The notes under the pieces are model-generated. The model searched no databases. It saw nothing but the letters and a program-made list of their open reading frames with translations, and was not told the origin of the DNA. A stretch of DNA of 64,000 nucleotides from Dromiciops gliroides (taxonomy: Eukaryota; Chordata; Mammalia; Microbiotheria; Microbiotheriidae): assembly GCF_019393635.1 (NCBI RefSeq), contig NC_057862.1, positions 480,938,669-481,002,668 of the forward strand, in the 5' to 3' direction. Both the position numbers and the translations under genes were made by a program. Of the stretch, positions 1 through 11,469 are shown piece after piece (position 1 is the first letter of the stretch; every line of letters starts with the position of its first letter).

Positions 1-247
1 AGAAGAGGAGACTTTGGATATACCTACAATCAGGATGGTGGTATCCCAACTTATCATATATCTAACCATCTCTCTAGATATACATGTAGATACATCTATA
101 TACATCTATCTCCATGTATGTGTGTGATGATGGTGATGAACCCGCAAAATAGAAGGAGAAAGAATGATCTCTTGTGTAAGAGGTAGATGAGAGAGAATAG
201 TGTCAACTATATTCAAATATGTAGACTGTATAGTAATAAAAACCAGG

Positions 248-508
248 TAACATTCATATAGCACTTAATATACACCAGACACTCTGCTAAGTGCTTTACA
301 AATATTATCTCATTTAATCCTTACATTAGGAGCATAGGTGCTATTATGTCTCCCATTGTATAGATGATGAAACATAGATAGGTAGAAGCTAAGGGATATG
401 CCCAGGATCTTACATCTGAAAAGTTCAACAGGCAAAATTTGAACTTGGGTCTTCCTTATTCCAAGTATAACATTCTTATCTACTGTGCGATCTAGCTGCT
501 TTGCAATA
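248..508 (-). repeat. MIR-type CORE SINE, antisense
   Basis: Ancient tRNA-derived SINE read on the minus strand. The plus strand shows the usual order of an antisense copy: a tail part (ATATAGCACTT, AAGTGCTTTACAAA, ATCTCATTTAATCC), a degraded 'GATGAAACATAGATAGGTAGAAGC' region corresponding to the GAGGAAACTGAGGC segment, then TTTGAACTTGGGTCTTCC and a CTAGCTGC end. Strongly diverged, so old. An overlapping open frame is only a by-product of it. Confidence 0.75.
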
Positions 509-570
509 TAGAACTTGTTACAACACATTTCCTTTTTATTTCCTAGCCCTTCATAGAGACAAACACACAC

Positions 571-582
571 ATAAACACACTA

Positions 583-613
<31 letters not shown>

Positions 614-700
614 GTCTATGTATGGTGTGTGTATGAATATATGTACACATTTATAGTGTATACACATATACATGCATATTATTTTATTCTATATATATAA
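571..700. repeat. TA / TGTA / CA simple repeat tract
   Basis: Short CA, TA and TGTA runs (TGTATGTATGTATGTATG near 588-612) followed by AT-rich DNA. It lies directly upstream of the TPT1 pseudogene and may hide the 5' target-site duplication of that insertion. Confidence 0.85.
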
Positions 701-2067
701 ATTATGTAAAAATAATTATAAATATAAATGTTGCTTTTCCGGTTGCTCCCCCCTCCCTCCAAGTTGCTGCTCTGACGGAATGAGGCTCACACCAAGCTCA
801 GGGCCCAGCAGCACTACAACTACAACAACCGCCTCCCTCCTTCTGCCACCATGATCATTTACTGGCACCTCATCAGTCATGAGGAGATGTTCTCCAACAA
901 GATCCAGGAGATTGAAGATGGGGTGTTCCTGGAGGTTAAGGGGAATATAGTCAGTAGGACAGAGGGTATGATTTATTCATTGGTGAAAATGCCTCTGCTG
1001 AAGGTCCTGAGGGTGAAGGAACAGATGCCACTATATTCACTGTAGTTGACATAGTAATAAACCATTATCTGAAAAAAAACTCATTTCACAAAAGAATTGC
1101 ACAAAAACTACATAAAAAACTATATGAAATCAATTAGAAGCAGACTTGCAAAGTACAAGTCAGATAGAGTAAAACCTTTTATAATGGGAGCTGCAGAACA
1201 AGTCAAACAAATCCTTGATAATTTTAAAAACTATCAATTCTTCATAGGCAAAAACATGAATCCAGATGGCATGGGGACTCTCTTAGACTTCCATGAAGAT
1301 GGTGTGATGCCATATATGATTTTCTTTAAGGATGTTTAGAAATGGGGAAATGTTAACAAATTCAGCTGATTACTTTTGTAAGCAGCTAAAATTAGCTTTG
1401 GGTGCCCCAAACTTTCATCCCCTCCCCCAGTGCTACTGCTCTCCTTGAAATCGCCCCAGGCACATAAGCCTTGTGTGCCACGCCCAGCCCATGCCCTGCT
1501 TGTCTGGGATGTGCACGAAGGGCCTCAGGGCATGTGCCACCTTCCTCCACCCAGCCCCCCAGCTCCAGGTGCATCCTGCACAGAGGCTCTGTGCCTCAGC
1601 CTCCCTTGGGTGTGGCCAGTGAATTAGCTTGGGTGGCATGGGCAGCCAGAGCCCAGGTTTCTGAGAGAAAGAAGGCCTATATAGCCTGGGGGTAGAGACT
1701 TAGGGGGGCGGATAGGAAGAGTGAAAGGGAGCAGGACTGAAGGAGCTACAACAAGGACTGAGAAGGGGGAACACTACAGAGACAGATGGAGAAAGGAGCA
1801 GAGCAGTGAAAATGGGGACAAAAGAAGTAGTGAAGAAGTTAGTGGGCAGGACTGACAGTGATAGGACCAATTGAGAAGGGGGACACTATGGTAGAGCAAG
1901 GGCAGGGCCACAGAAAGGATGGAGCACACAGAGACAGGGAGTGAAGGTGGTGGTGGCAGCCTGCCAGCCATACCTACAGGTGAGATTTGAGGGAGGAAAG
2001 TTCATGGCGGCAGGGAGAAAGTTAAACACGCAGTCAGGTCGTATTATTCTATTTTTTTCTATTCTTT

Positions 2068-2244
2068 TTTTGTTTGTTTGTTTGTTTGTTTGTTTGTTTT
2101 TTGTTTTTAGTGAGGCAATTGGGGTTAAGTGACTTGCCCAGGGTCACACAGCTAGTAAGTGTTAAGTGTCTGAGGCCGGATTTGAACTCAGGTACTCCTG
2201 ACTCCAGGGCCAGTGCTCTATCCACTGCGCCATCTAGCTGCCCC
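2068..2244 (-). repeat. tRNA-derived marsupial SINE (WSINE1/SINE1-like)
   Basis: Antisense copy with a T-rich tail (TTTG repeats), then GTGAGGCAATTGGGGTTAAG, GGGTCACACAGCTAGTAAG and CATCTAGCTGCCCC. Direct repeats TATTTTTTTCTATTCTT lie on both sides. Subtype with TGTTAAGTGTCTGAGG and CAATTGCCTCAC (A-type). Inserted in the LTR. Confidence 0.92.
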
Positions 2245-2300
2245 TATTTTTTTCTATTCTTATTTCTAAATTGGTTCACCTCAATAAACCCTGGTATTTG

Positions 2301-2339
<39 letters not shown>

Positions 2340-2474
2340 GAGGGGCAATGAAGGTTAAGTGTCTTGCTCAGGGTCACACGGCTAGTAAGTGTCAAGTGTC
2401 TGAGGTCAGATTTGAACTCCAGTCCTCCTGAACCCAAGGCTGGTGCTTTGTCCACCGTACCACCTAGCTGCCCC
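2301..2474 (-). repeat. tRNA-derived marsupial SINE (WSINE1/SINE1-like)
   Basis: Antisense copy with a long poly-T run (about 2301-2337), then GGGGCAATGAAGGTTAAG and CCACCTAGCTGCCCC. Direct repeats CCCTGGTATTTGCTTTT and CCCTGGTATTGGCTTTT flank it. It has GTCAAGTGTCTGAGGTC, the B-type. Second SINE in the same LTR. Confidence 0.92.
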
Positions 2475-2892
2475 CCTGGTATTGGCTTTTAGTGAAAGGA
2501 GCTTGTTTTTAATCTTTTTTCTATCAGTCTGGGAGGCAGTGGGGGAGGGGGAACCTCCCAACTGGCTCTTCCCATATTAAATTAATAGCAGTCAGATAGC
2601 TAGCCAACCAGGAGTTTACAAATTAGACAACCAGCTAATTTGAGTTATAAGTTTTCAGATTATATACAGTTAATAATAATTTTTACACTTTGATTCACCT
2701 GTCATCATACCTAACTTTTGCTTTTTGCAATCTATATAACACCAAGACTTGGACAAACTAGAACTGGTGTAATCTTGACCTTTACTCATTAGTTTTTGAC
2801 CTTGATTTATTTGGAGTGGAGGCATTGCTTTTAAAAACATGTCACGTAGGTGGTCTAAAATAAAATGCATTTAAACCCATTTGAAAAAAAAA

Positions 2893-2893
<1 letters not shown>

Positions 2894-2930
<37 letters not shown>
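2894..2930. repeat. (TA)n(TG)n microsatellite on the TPT1 poly-A tail
   Basis: The poly-A of the TPT1 retrocopy passes directly into about seven TA units and then about eleven TG units. Confidence 0.95.
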
Positions 2931-3019
2931 AAATGTCTCTACATAAATTGTTCATATGTGTATATTAATTGTGTGTGTATACACACACATACACACAGAC
3001 AATTTATTGTTATATATCA

Positions 3020-3255
3020 TTTTTCAGTCAAGTCTGATTCTTTGTGATTCCATTTGGGGTTTTCTTGACAAAGATACAGGAGCAGTTTGTCATTTTCTTC
3101 TCAAGTTCATTTTACAGATGTAGAAACTGTGGCAAACAGGGTTAAGAGAGTTGCCCAGGATCACATAGCTAGCAAGTGTCTAAGGTGGGATTTGAAGAAC
3201 TCAGGTCTTCCTAAAGGCAGGTCCAACACTCTCTCTTTAGCACTACCTAGCTTCC
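3020..3255 (-). repeat. MAR1-type SINE
   Basis: Antisense MAR1-like element: TTCAGTCAAGTCTGATTC, CATTTGGGGTTTTCTTGACA, TTACAGATGTAGAAACTG, then GATCACATAGCTAGCAAGTG and CTACCTAGCTTCC. A 10-base duplication TATATATCAT (3011-3020 and 3260-3269) supports both ends. Confidence 0.85.
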
Positions 3256-3269
3256 TATTTATATATCAT

Positions 3270-4540
3270 AATTATGTTATGTGTGTTTGAAATGGGTTCA
3301 AAAGATGATGTCTAAATAAAATATAAATGTAAAGCCACAGAAAAAATCTCAAAGAGCTTCCCATGAGCTGTCTAACTATTGTTACTATCTGAAAACAATT
3401 TTCTACACAGAATTTTTTTGGAGACATTTTCTCCCTCTCATTCTTTGTACATTCTTTTAATAAATAAAATTTTGATCAAAGAAAGAAAATTAGCAAGAAA
3501 CTTCAAAGACAATCCATTTCAGAAAAAACATAACCTTTCAGATCATATTGTACCTTAGAGTGAAGGCGAGGGGGTAGGGAGTGGGGTAGTGGAAGTGGTG
3601 AAGTCAGTGAAGAGATAAAAGGGAGGTTTTTATGTACTGAGGATTGAAAATGAGATCTGTAATTGGAAAATCTCTGTGAGATCATTATGTTCTTACAGCT
3701 AAAAACATCAGATTAAGAAATCATGTGTAAGGTATTTTGAAAACTGCTCAGGGAGTGAGCAATGTCATAAATCTTTGTTGTGTCTGTAGGACCAGACTAT
3801 TTCATCCTCCTGGTGTTTTTAGATGACAAATCTTTGATTCACTGACCTTTTTTCTCCTTATCCGAAGGCATCACATCAGCATCCGTAGGGTGAGGCAAAA
3901 GTCAGTACACAGTTAAAGACGATCATAACAACATATTCCATTCACAGCTAGTTAAAATAAATTGCTCTCTTCAAGTTTTACATTTTAAAAGTTCAGAATT
4001 AATCAAAGTGTGCAAATGTGCTATTGTATTTACTTCACCTTATATAGCTATATTCTGTTTAATGGCATGCATTGGTTCTCCAAAAAGATGAAACTAAGAG
4101 AAACAAGCTTCCAGCAGGCAATTACCTTCATTGTGTCAGTGTTTATGCAAACATAATAAATTCACTCATTCTCAGGAGAATCAGCATGTGATCTCTGAAC
4201 ACTAGTTTGATACCTCATTGACTTTTCAATCTGTGTCTTAGTCTTTGGATCAAATTATATTACAATGAGGTTATATGAGGTTATAGTGGGCTTTAGCTAT
4301 AATATATCAAAGATAGTATTAAAAGGTGATATTGTTACATTTTGGAGAGTGCACCTGTAATAGGGATTCTTAACGGAGGGTCCCGCTACCCACAATGAAT
4401 CCATGAATAGATTTCAGAAGATCCATGAACTTGGATGGGGAAAAACAAACACATAAACAATTATTCTTTATTTTCAATAACCTCTGACTTGATTTTGGCA
4501 TTTACTTTAAATTTTAATATAGTCAACAAAACATTATCCT
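3270..4540. other. Unassigned AT-rich DNA
   Basis: About 1.27 kb in which I see no gene, no confident repeat family and no clear regulatory motif. Short open frames here lack any recognisable protein signature. Confidence 0.5.
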
Positions 4541-4694
4541 GGTTTTTTGTTTTTGTTTTTTGTGGGGCAATGAGGGTTAAGTGACTTGCCCAGGGTCACA
4601 CAGCTAGTAAGTGTCAAGTATTTGAGCCAGATTTGAACTCAGGTACTCCTGAATCCAGGGCCACTGCTTTATCCACTGCTCCATCTAGCTGCCC
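4541..4694 (-). repeat. tRNA-derived marsupial SINE (WSINE1/SINE1-like)
   Basis: Antisense copy: T-rich tail, GGGGCAATGAGGGTTAAGTG, CACAGCTAGTAAGTGTCAAG, CATCTAGCTGCCC. Imperfect flanking repeats AAAACATTATCCTG and AAAGCATTATTCTG. B-type by its GTCAAG. Confidence 0.9.
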
Positions 4695-5849
4695 TAAAGC
4701 ATTATTCTGATAATGGGTCCTTAGGCTTTACTAAACTATCAAAGGCATCCATGACATTAAAAAGGTTAAGAACTCCAGGCCTAAAGGTTTGACTATCTGC
4801 AGAGAGATTACTGATTTGTACAATGCTGTTAAAAATTCATACTGATGCTATTTTTGTCAATTCTCATATGTCTTCTTTTAAGTCTATGCCAGTTTTGATC
4901 TACAGACAAAAACAAAAATAATTCCTTTCCCTTCAGATGAGCATGATAGATTTTTACTGCTAGAATGCTTTTAAGACTTAAATGGTTAGACATGAAAAAT
5001 GTCTGAACCAGATAAATCATGGAGACCATTGTAATAAAAGATGGAGATTTTAAATTGAATGGACAATTTTTGTCTTCACTCTGACTTTGTCTTCCTTAGC
5101 AGTGACATTTCTGGAAGTAAAATATGGTGGTTTTCTTGTAAGGTAGGGTATACTACTTTTATGAGATATGACATCTTCAGCTCTCCCATACTCACCCACC
5201 TCACCCTCCCCTTTACTATGCCTAAATACAATTTTCGTTCCTATATCACTACCTGCAGAAACATATCTTTAATTTGTCTTTACTGATACTCATTGTAACA
5301 AGTCTTACCTCCTTATAACTTGAAGTACTCCTTGTTTTAGATAGAGTTTAATTTGAAACCTCAGGTAAGATTTTGGTTTCTTCCTTATTGCCTCTTCTTG
5401 GTTGTCAACAAAGGGCCCAAATAGTTTCTGAATTCCATTTTTTTTTTGGTAGGGGGAACCATAAGAATTACTGAAGTCTCATTTTTAAGATTTTCACTTA
5501 TCTTATTACATAAAATGTGACATAACTAAGCTGTCTTGTTTTGTTTTCTTTTATTCACAACTTTTAACTAGCCAACCACCACAGGAGTGTAACAAACTAT
5601 ATCCATTCATTACACAGTATGTAATTATTGTTTTAATTATCAATTCCAGCTCCCCACTGACCCTAATTCCAGTGACAACAGTGTTGTCACAAAGGGGAAT
5701 TATATTATCTGAGTCTCTGAGGTCTCTTTCTGTTTAACTTGACCCCCTGACCTTTTATCATCCAATCTCACCATAATTTACTAGTATGGCACTCTGTGCA
5801 CACTGGGTGCAAATAACTATTTGTAGAATTACAATGCTTCTCATTGGTA
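4695..5849. other. Unassigned DNA
   Basis: AT-rich sequence without a supported gene or repeat. Open frames at 4829-5029 and 5059-5286 have no recognisable domain and no exon or promoter context. Confidence 0.5.
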
Positions 5850-5990
5850 TTTTATAATTACAGAACACTTTAAAAACACTGTCTAATTTGATCCTCACAT
5901 CTCATCCCTGTGAAATAGTAAAGACAGTATTCTAGCCATTTTAAATGGATGCTCAGAGTGAAAAGACCTATACTGGGAAACGGTGATAGT
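5850..5990 (-). repeat. MIR-type fragment, antisense
   Basis: Degraded MIR tail: CAGAACACTTTAAAAACACT, CTAATTTGATCCTCACA, then a weak ATGGATGCTCAGAGTG core match. Fragment only. Confidence 0.5.
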
Positions 5991-6277
5991 AACTGGGGGA
6001 GGAGGGAGAAAGGACTCAGGTCATGAGCTCTTAGAACGTGAATGGAAGGGATGCAATCAATTTCAACTTCCACAAAGTAACGAATCTCATTAGAATAATT
6101 TCCAAATATAAGTGCAAATCCAGGCTTTGCTTAAAGGCAGAAGCCTTTAAGCTCTTCAACCAAGAAGTCCTCAAAGCTTCTAAACCATGGTCCAGGGGGT
6201 CTATCTACTATAGCACCTGGAATGCATGATTTGAGTAAAAAGATGTTGGTGGGAATGAGCACTAGAAAGACAAACTT

Positions 6278-6590
6278 CAAATCAATTCACAAGCATTTCT
6301 TAAATGCCTGCTAATTGCCATAAATTCTGCTAGATTCTGCTGCCAGAGAAATAAAAGACTTCTCCTCTCAAGGAGAATTAGCAAGAAATATTATTAGCAA
6401 GAAATAGGAAATATTCTATATTAGTAAAGAAATATAAAATATATACATGCGGAAATGCAATTTTATTTTTATTGGGGTTAAGGGGAAGTACTGCCAACTG
6501 CTGGGGGAGATCAGAAAAAGCCTCCTATAGAAGGGAGAAATTGAGCTGAATTTTGAAGAACTTGAAATTAAGGGCACTGTATTTTAGGAT
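6278..6590 (-). repeat. L2 LINE 3' region, antisense
   Basis: The plus strand shows AAGCATTTCTTAAATGCCTG, TCCTCTCAAGGAG, then GGGAGATCAGAAAAAGCCTC and GAGCTGAATTTTGAAG. This order matches the antisense 3' part of L2 LINEs. Old and diverged; an AT-rich stretch in the middle is unrelated or very decayed. Confidence 0.5.
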
Positions 6591-7143
6591 ATATAAAAAT
6601 ATATTCAACCATTTCCAGTACTAAGCGATAGACTTATTAACATTCTCTTTCAGTGATAATAGTAGAATTGTATAATCTTTTCATTTACTACAGTAATGGC
6701 TGTGAAATAATCTCACCAGATTTTTTTATGTTATCCTCAGCAAAGGGAAAACTTTCAGGCCAGGGTATCAAATTTTTCTCTAGAGTCATTATAAGAATTC
6801 TTTGACAAACAGTGAGGGACTTAAAGTAGAATCCAAAGAAGGCAATGACTCTGTGTCAAGGTTTCATGTACCAATGGTTTCTACCTCATTTTAGTGGCTG
6901 GGATACCAAAACCTTGGCATCCCAAGTGAGTGAAAAATGTACATCTGAGAAGAGTTGTGGACTAATATGCTTCCTAATTGGGTATGGGCAGTAAACATAA
7001 GATTCAAAGTCTCCATCCTGGCAGCTCCTCTACCAGGCTTATCCAACTAGAAGAGTACATAATTACACTATAATGAATGATGAGATTTTTTTCCCTACTA
7101 TGAAGTTTCACAGTATATCAAATTAAGCCTATATAGGTTTAAC
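6591..7143. other. Unassigned DNA
   Basis: About 550 bases with no gene or repeat I can support. Confidence 0.5.
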
Positions 7144-7383
7144 TGGGCATCTAGATGGCTCAGTGGATAGAGTGCTGGTAATGGAGTCAGAAAACCTGAG
7201 TTCAAATCCAGACTTATACATTACTAGCTGTGTGACCCTGGGCAAGTCACTTAACCTCTGTTTGTCTTAATCCATTGAGAAGGAAATGGCACAGTATTTC
7301 AGTATTCTTATCAAGAAAACCTTATAGACAGTAAGGTCCATGGGGTCATGAAGAGTTAGAAATAGCTAAACAACAACAACAAC
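7144..7383 (+). repeat. MAR1-type SINE
   Basis: Sense copy: GGATAGAGTGCTGG, GAGTTCAAATCCAGAC, TAGCTGTGTGACCCTGGGCA, then GAGAAGGAAATGGCA, CCATGGGGTCATGAAGAG and a CAACAACAACAA tail. Flanked by an 11-base repeat ATAGGTTTAAC. Confidence 0.9.
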
Positions 7384-7680
7384 ATAGGTTTAACCTCATC
7401 CCTAATTCTGAGATTAGTCTATTCTCAAGCAGAGGAAGTATTGAGCCAGAATTTAGATAGATTTCCATTTCTTCCACACTGCCAACTCCTAGATTCCACA
7501 CATTTCTGTAAACTTCCTCCAATTTTTGACAATAGAGACCTTCTTGGTTCACCTATTCCATACCAATGGGTCTGCCTAGTTTTCAAATCCCAACCATCCT
7601 TAGTCTCTTCTGTCTCTCTAGCATCCAGCATAGGTATTTCCACAAAATGGAAAAGCTTATTATGCTATAATAAAGGGTAA

Positions 7681-7697
7681 TTGTGTGTGTGTGTGTA

Positions 7698-7739
<42 letters not shown>
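7681..7739. repeat. (GT)n microsatellite
   Basis: About 29 dinucleotide units with two TATG interruptions. Confidence 0.98.
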
Positions 7740-7742
<3 letters not shown>

Positions 7743-7854
7743 GGGGTGGTTTATTTTGCATGTTGAATTATTCTTCCTCTGAAGGGATAGGTTCTTGTCT
7801 TGTGGTTATAGTGATGGTGGTGGTGCAGAAATAGTGGAGGAAGGAAGCAGGGAA

Positions 7855-7912
7855 ATAAGTATATATTAAGCACTTACTGTGTACCATACTTGGTGCTAAG
7901 GATTAGAATGAA
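7855..7912 (-). repeat. L2 3' end fragment, antisense
   Basis: TATATTAAGCACTTACTGTG followed by TACCATACTTGGTGCTAAGG matches the antisense terminal part of L2 (or the similar MIR end). Very short. Confidence 0.45.
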
Positions 7913-8204
7913 GGTAGAACTGATAAATCTTAGAAGATAAAGAAGTATATAATATGGGTGAAATATGACAGGTCTACAATAAGTAGGTTTGATGATTGTG
8001 AGTGAAATTGATACTGGAAATACGGATTAGTGAACTTAGTTTGGAGAATCCAAGTAGGCAAACTCTCCAACTTAATTTAGCAGTTCTTTTAAGTAAAATA
8101 AATGATTTCATTTAATTTGGAGTCCTAAAAGATGAAGTACCAGTAGTTGTCACTTCTGACCCATACAGTCTAAGAATGACAATATATTATAATAGAGTGC
8201 TAGA

Positions 8205-8400
8205 TTTGTAGCCTGGAGAGAATTACATTTAAAGCTTGCCTCTGATATTTCCTTGAATTGAGACTTTGGTCAAAATATTTAAACTCTCTGAGCCTTCCTG
8301 TCAAATCTGGATATACTATTATAGCAACTACTTTCCAGGGTTGTAAGGATCAGATAATATGTAAAGTGGTTCGCTAAATTTAAAGCACTTGATACATCCC
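8205..8400 (+). repeat. MIR-type SINE
   Basis: Sense MIR order: CTAGATTTGTAGCCTGGAG, GCTTGCCTCTGATAT, ACTCTCTGAGCCTTCC, GGTTGTAAGGATCAG and TAAAGCACTTGATAC. Strongly diverged. Confidence 0.55.
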
Positions 8401-10059
8401 AGTTATTTATTAAGCCCAGACAAAGAATGAGGAAATATTTTGCATGGGATAGCTTAGAAAATTTATGACCACCAACTCTGGAGTTTGATAGATTTTTTGG
8501 AATATATTTCTAATTACCTTATGTATTTTGCTATTTCTGATTATGCATATATGCATGTATATGTATGTGTCTGCATTCCCTTGTTTTGGAGCTGTGATTT
8601 CATTGGTATAGGAACTCTTTTTACTCATTCACATGTGCAGCACTGTCTCTGGAGTTGAAAGACTTGTGGGGCAGTGTTGTCTAGGGCCCTGGGCAGTTAC
8701 TTGTTGAAGAACACATAGTCATCATATCTCAGAGGTAGGAAAGACTAGAGTCATAAAAAAACCCCCAAAAACCAAACAAAAAAACAAAAAAAACGAGGCA
8801 TAGGATTAAACGGGCCTCATTTTATACTTGCCAAGGCAAGTATCAAGGATTCCAACTAAGGACCTCTAACCAAATCCAGAACTATTAGCCTGAAAATTGA
8901 TAGAGATTGGGCACAAAATGGGAGGTGAGAGGGATAGTGACCTTTGATAGATCTATGTGTGTATGCATGTATAAATATACATGTGTGTATAGATATATAT
9001 ATACACATAAACATAAACATATATGCATATAGAGAGAGCTTCATAATATCTTTAAAGTATGTAAAAGTATTTTAAAATGTACATATATAGCTTTCTCTCT
9101 CTCTTTCTTTCCTTCTCCCTCTCCCTCTCTCTTTCCCTTCCTGCATATATCAAGGCATATTTTCCACTTTGTGGTATAGTTTCTAGGCCTTAGCCCTGAC
9201 TCTTTTTTTTTTCCTTCTCTCTTTTCTTTTGACTCTGGTATAAGTGGCCAGAGTAGTTAGAGGATATTTATGTATGTATTATGTGTGTAACCATGTGTGT
9301 ACATGTATGCATGTCTACATACATGTGTGCTAGATAAAATAAATAAATAAGCAAACACTTTTTATCTGGCTGATAGGGAAATCCTTCCTGGTGAACTTCA
9401 GGGCACCCCTAGCATGGCCTCTACTAGTTTCATTCTCTTGGTGACCTACCAGAGTAAGACCTGACTCCTCAATCATTCAAGCTTTCCCTAGTAGATATTG
9501 AATTACAGAGCTTACAAGGCATTTCATCCCATTTTGTAAATTCTCATAGAAATAACTTTCTTGTATTGATTCTAGGTAGACTGATACATCCTGTTTCCCT
9601 GATTTTCGTTTTAAAATTGATCTTTAAATGACAATATGATAAATGTTAGCTATTTCTTTATCAGGCTCCATTCATCTCCATTCACCTCACTACCCATTTT
9701 CTTTTGTAACTGTGGTAGGGAACAACATGTTCAAGGATTCCTACAGTGTGAAGAGTGAAAGAAAATCAAATGGCAGAATACTTCACAGACTGTCTATTTA
9801 CAAAAGAGCAAAGGGACTCCATTTTTGGCTCACTGTAACAAGAAAATTTGGTTAACTGAATAAGAGTGATTTAGGCCACTGTCCACAGGGAAATGAGGTG
9901 ATACAGGAATTATGGAAGAGGATTCACATTTAATCCTTCTGTTAATTCTCTAGAGTAATATTCCAATAAAAAAAAACCCACTCCAGTGCTAGTATAAGGA
10001 ATAGTGTACAGTAGAAGCAAGCTGATACATTGGGTATATGTTAAAGTGGTCACCAGGAG
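8401..10059. other. Unassigned DNA with short microsatellites
   Basis: No gene seen. Contains an A-rich run (8755-8795), mixed TATG/CATA runs (8950-9010 and 9270-9330) and a CT-rich stretch (9095-9140). Open frames are chance frames across these. Confidence 0.55.
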
Positions 10060-10290
10060 AGCTGGATTCTAGCCCTTGCTCCTCTGATGATGAATTGTTT
10101 GACCTCTGCCAAGTAATTTAATCTCTCAATTTGTTGCAGTAAGAAGAATACTGATTGTGAGGGAAAAGACTTGGACTTGATTCATGGCTATGTCACCTAA
10201 CCCTTAACTGGGCAAACTTGGATCAATAATTTTGCCTCTGTAGGTCTCAGGTTTCTCATCCATAAAGTTAGAGAATTGGACTAAATGACT
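10060..10290 (+). repeat. MIR-type SINE, degraded
   Basis: GAGCTGGATTCTAGCCCTTG, TGACCTCTGCCAAGTAATTT, and a second MIR-like run GGGCAAACTTGG and CTCAGGTTTCTCATCCATAA. It may be two overlapping fragments. Confidence 0.45.
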
Positions 10291-10304
10291 ACTAATGCCT
10301 CTAT

Positions 10305-10495
10305 GAGCCAATTAGTTGGACAAGTGGATAGAATTCTGGGCATAGGGTCAGGAACACCTGAATTAAAATCCAGCCTTAGATGTTTACTAGATGTGAGTCC
10401 TTAGGAAAGTCACTTAACCTCTGTCACCCTCAGTTTCCTTACCTTTAAAATGGGAATAATAATAGCACCAACCTTTCAAGGTTGTCATGAGAATC
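10305..10495 (+). repeat. MIR/MON1-type CORE SINE
   Basis: Sense copy: GGACAAGTGGATAGAATTC, AAATCCAGCCTTAGA, GAAAGTCACTTAACCTCTG, CCTCAGTTTCCTTACC and a GGTTGTCATGAG tail part. Confidence 0.75.
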
Positions 10496-11469
10496 CTTCC
10501 AACCTTTCAACTTTAATCCTATGATCAACTTAGGATAAGAGAGATTTCGAGATAGAAAGGCTGAGTTCAAATCCTGGTCCTCTTGTTTATTTCCTTTTTA
10601 ATATTAGGGAATTCATTTAACCTCTCAGGCTTCTGTTGACTTGTTTTTAACATGAGGGGATTTAACTGGATCATCTTTATTGTTATTCCCACACTTAATT
10701 TTATATTTCTATAACTTTATCTGGGTCTGATATTCTGTGTAGAAAGTAATGGATTGGAATAGGTGATCTCTAGAATCCCTTCCAACTCCAAAGTTCTTCA
10801 ATTCATCACTTTCCCATGTATAAGAAATATACACTTTTTTGTGGTCCACATGATTCAAATTGATTCAAAAATGCAGTTATTGAGATCATTCTGTATAGCA
10901 ACTAAAAAGAATGGCATTCTGGCTCTCTATTAGATTATATTCTATTTATTATAAAAAATCAAATTGAAGTATTAATAAGCTCTTATACTTTGTACCCTAT
11001 GTGACAGTACCTCCTTACTTTACTGTGCCCCCACAAACCTAAAGAAGGTATTGTTTTTCCTTGACTTTGCCTGAAAAATGTCTGGAAATACATGCACGCA
11101 TACATACATACATACACATATAAATATGTGTGTATACACACAGATATGTATTGTGTGTGCATAGTTTTAAACTATGATAAATTTGGAATAATTCTCCCTG
11201 GAAAATAGTTCAGGCTCATTCATAGAAGTGCTTGCATACAGGTACTTAATGAAATGTCTAATAAATTGAGTTGATAATATAATCACCATGACCTCTTTCT
11301 CAAGCATATTCAACCATTCCTCCCCACAGTCTTTTTCTTCTCTGCCTACAAAAACAAAGCAATAAAAAACATAATTAACAAAACTTTTCCTAATCTTTCT
11401 GAACCCATCTAAATAGAATTCCATTTCTCATTGCTCTACCTTACCAAAATTATTTGAAAAAAAATGTGT
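10496..11469. other. Unassigned DNA
   Basis: No gene found. A weak MIR-like stretch occurs near 10560-10650 and a CATA/TGTG repeat at 11095-11160. Otherwise featureless and AT-rich. Confidence 0.45.

Larger units (their letters stand above)
1377..2687 (+). mobile_element. Solo LTR (endogenous retrovirus) inside TPT1 pseudogene
   Basis: The element begins TGTAAG and ends TTTTTACA, giving matched TGTAA/TTACA termini, and is flanked by a 4-base duplication CTTT (1373-1376 and 2688-2691). Removing it rejoins the TPT1 3' UTR without a gap, so both edges are well fixed. It is about 1.3 kb including two younger SINEs; without them and their tails roughly 1 kb. A TATA-like CTATATAG lies near 1678 and an AATAAA near 2282, which is why plus is suggested as sense; this is tentative. 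No retroviral internal region is present. It is younger than the TPT1 retrocopy and older than the two SINEs. Family not named. Confidence 0.8.
734..2893 (+). pseudogene. TPT1: TPT1 (TCTP) processed pseudogene, split by an LTR
   Basis: Retrocopy of the mRNA for translationally controlled tumour protein, a conserved cytosolic calcium- and tubulin-binding growth protein of about 172 residues. The copy starts at a pyrimidine-rich CTTTTCC (734) like the 5'TOP start of TPT1 mRNA, keeps the 5' UTR, and has its start codon at 851. Recognisable segments in order are [32 protein letters not shown] in a shifted frame, [38 protein letters not shown] and PYMIFFKD. Small indels move the frame near 965 and 1095. 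One base is missing just before the end, so the C-terminal ..GLEMEKC stop is read out of frame. There are no introns. The 3' UTR runs to 1376, is interrupted by an LTR (1377-2687) and resumes at 2688 with ACCTGTCATCAT, TTATTTGGAGTGGAGGCATT, the signal AATAAAATGCATTTAAA and a poly-A run. Not a functional gene. Confidence 0.93.

Noticed and set aside
851-1045. Functional TPT1 gene
   Set aside because: Intronless, with several frame shifts, early stops, a poly-A tail and an insertion in the 3' UTR.
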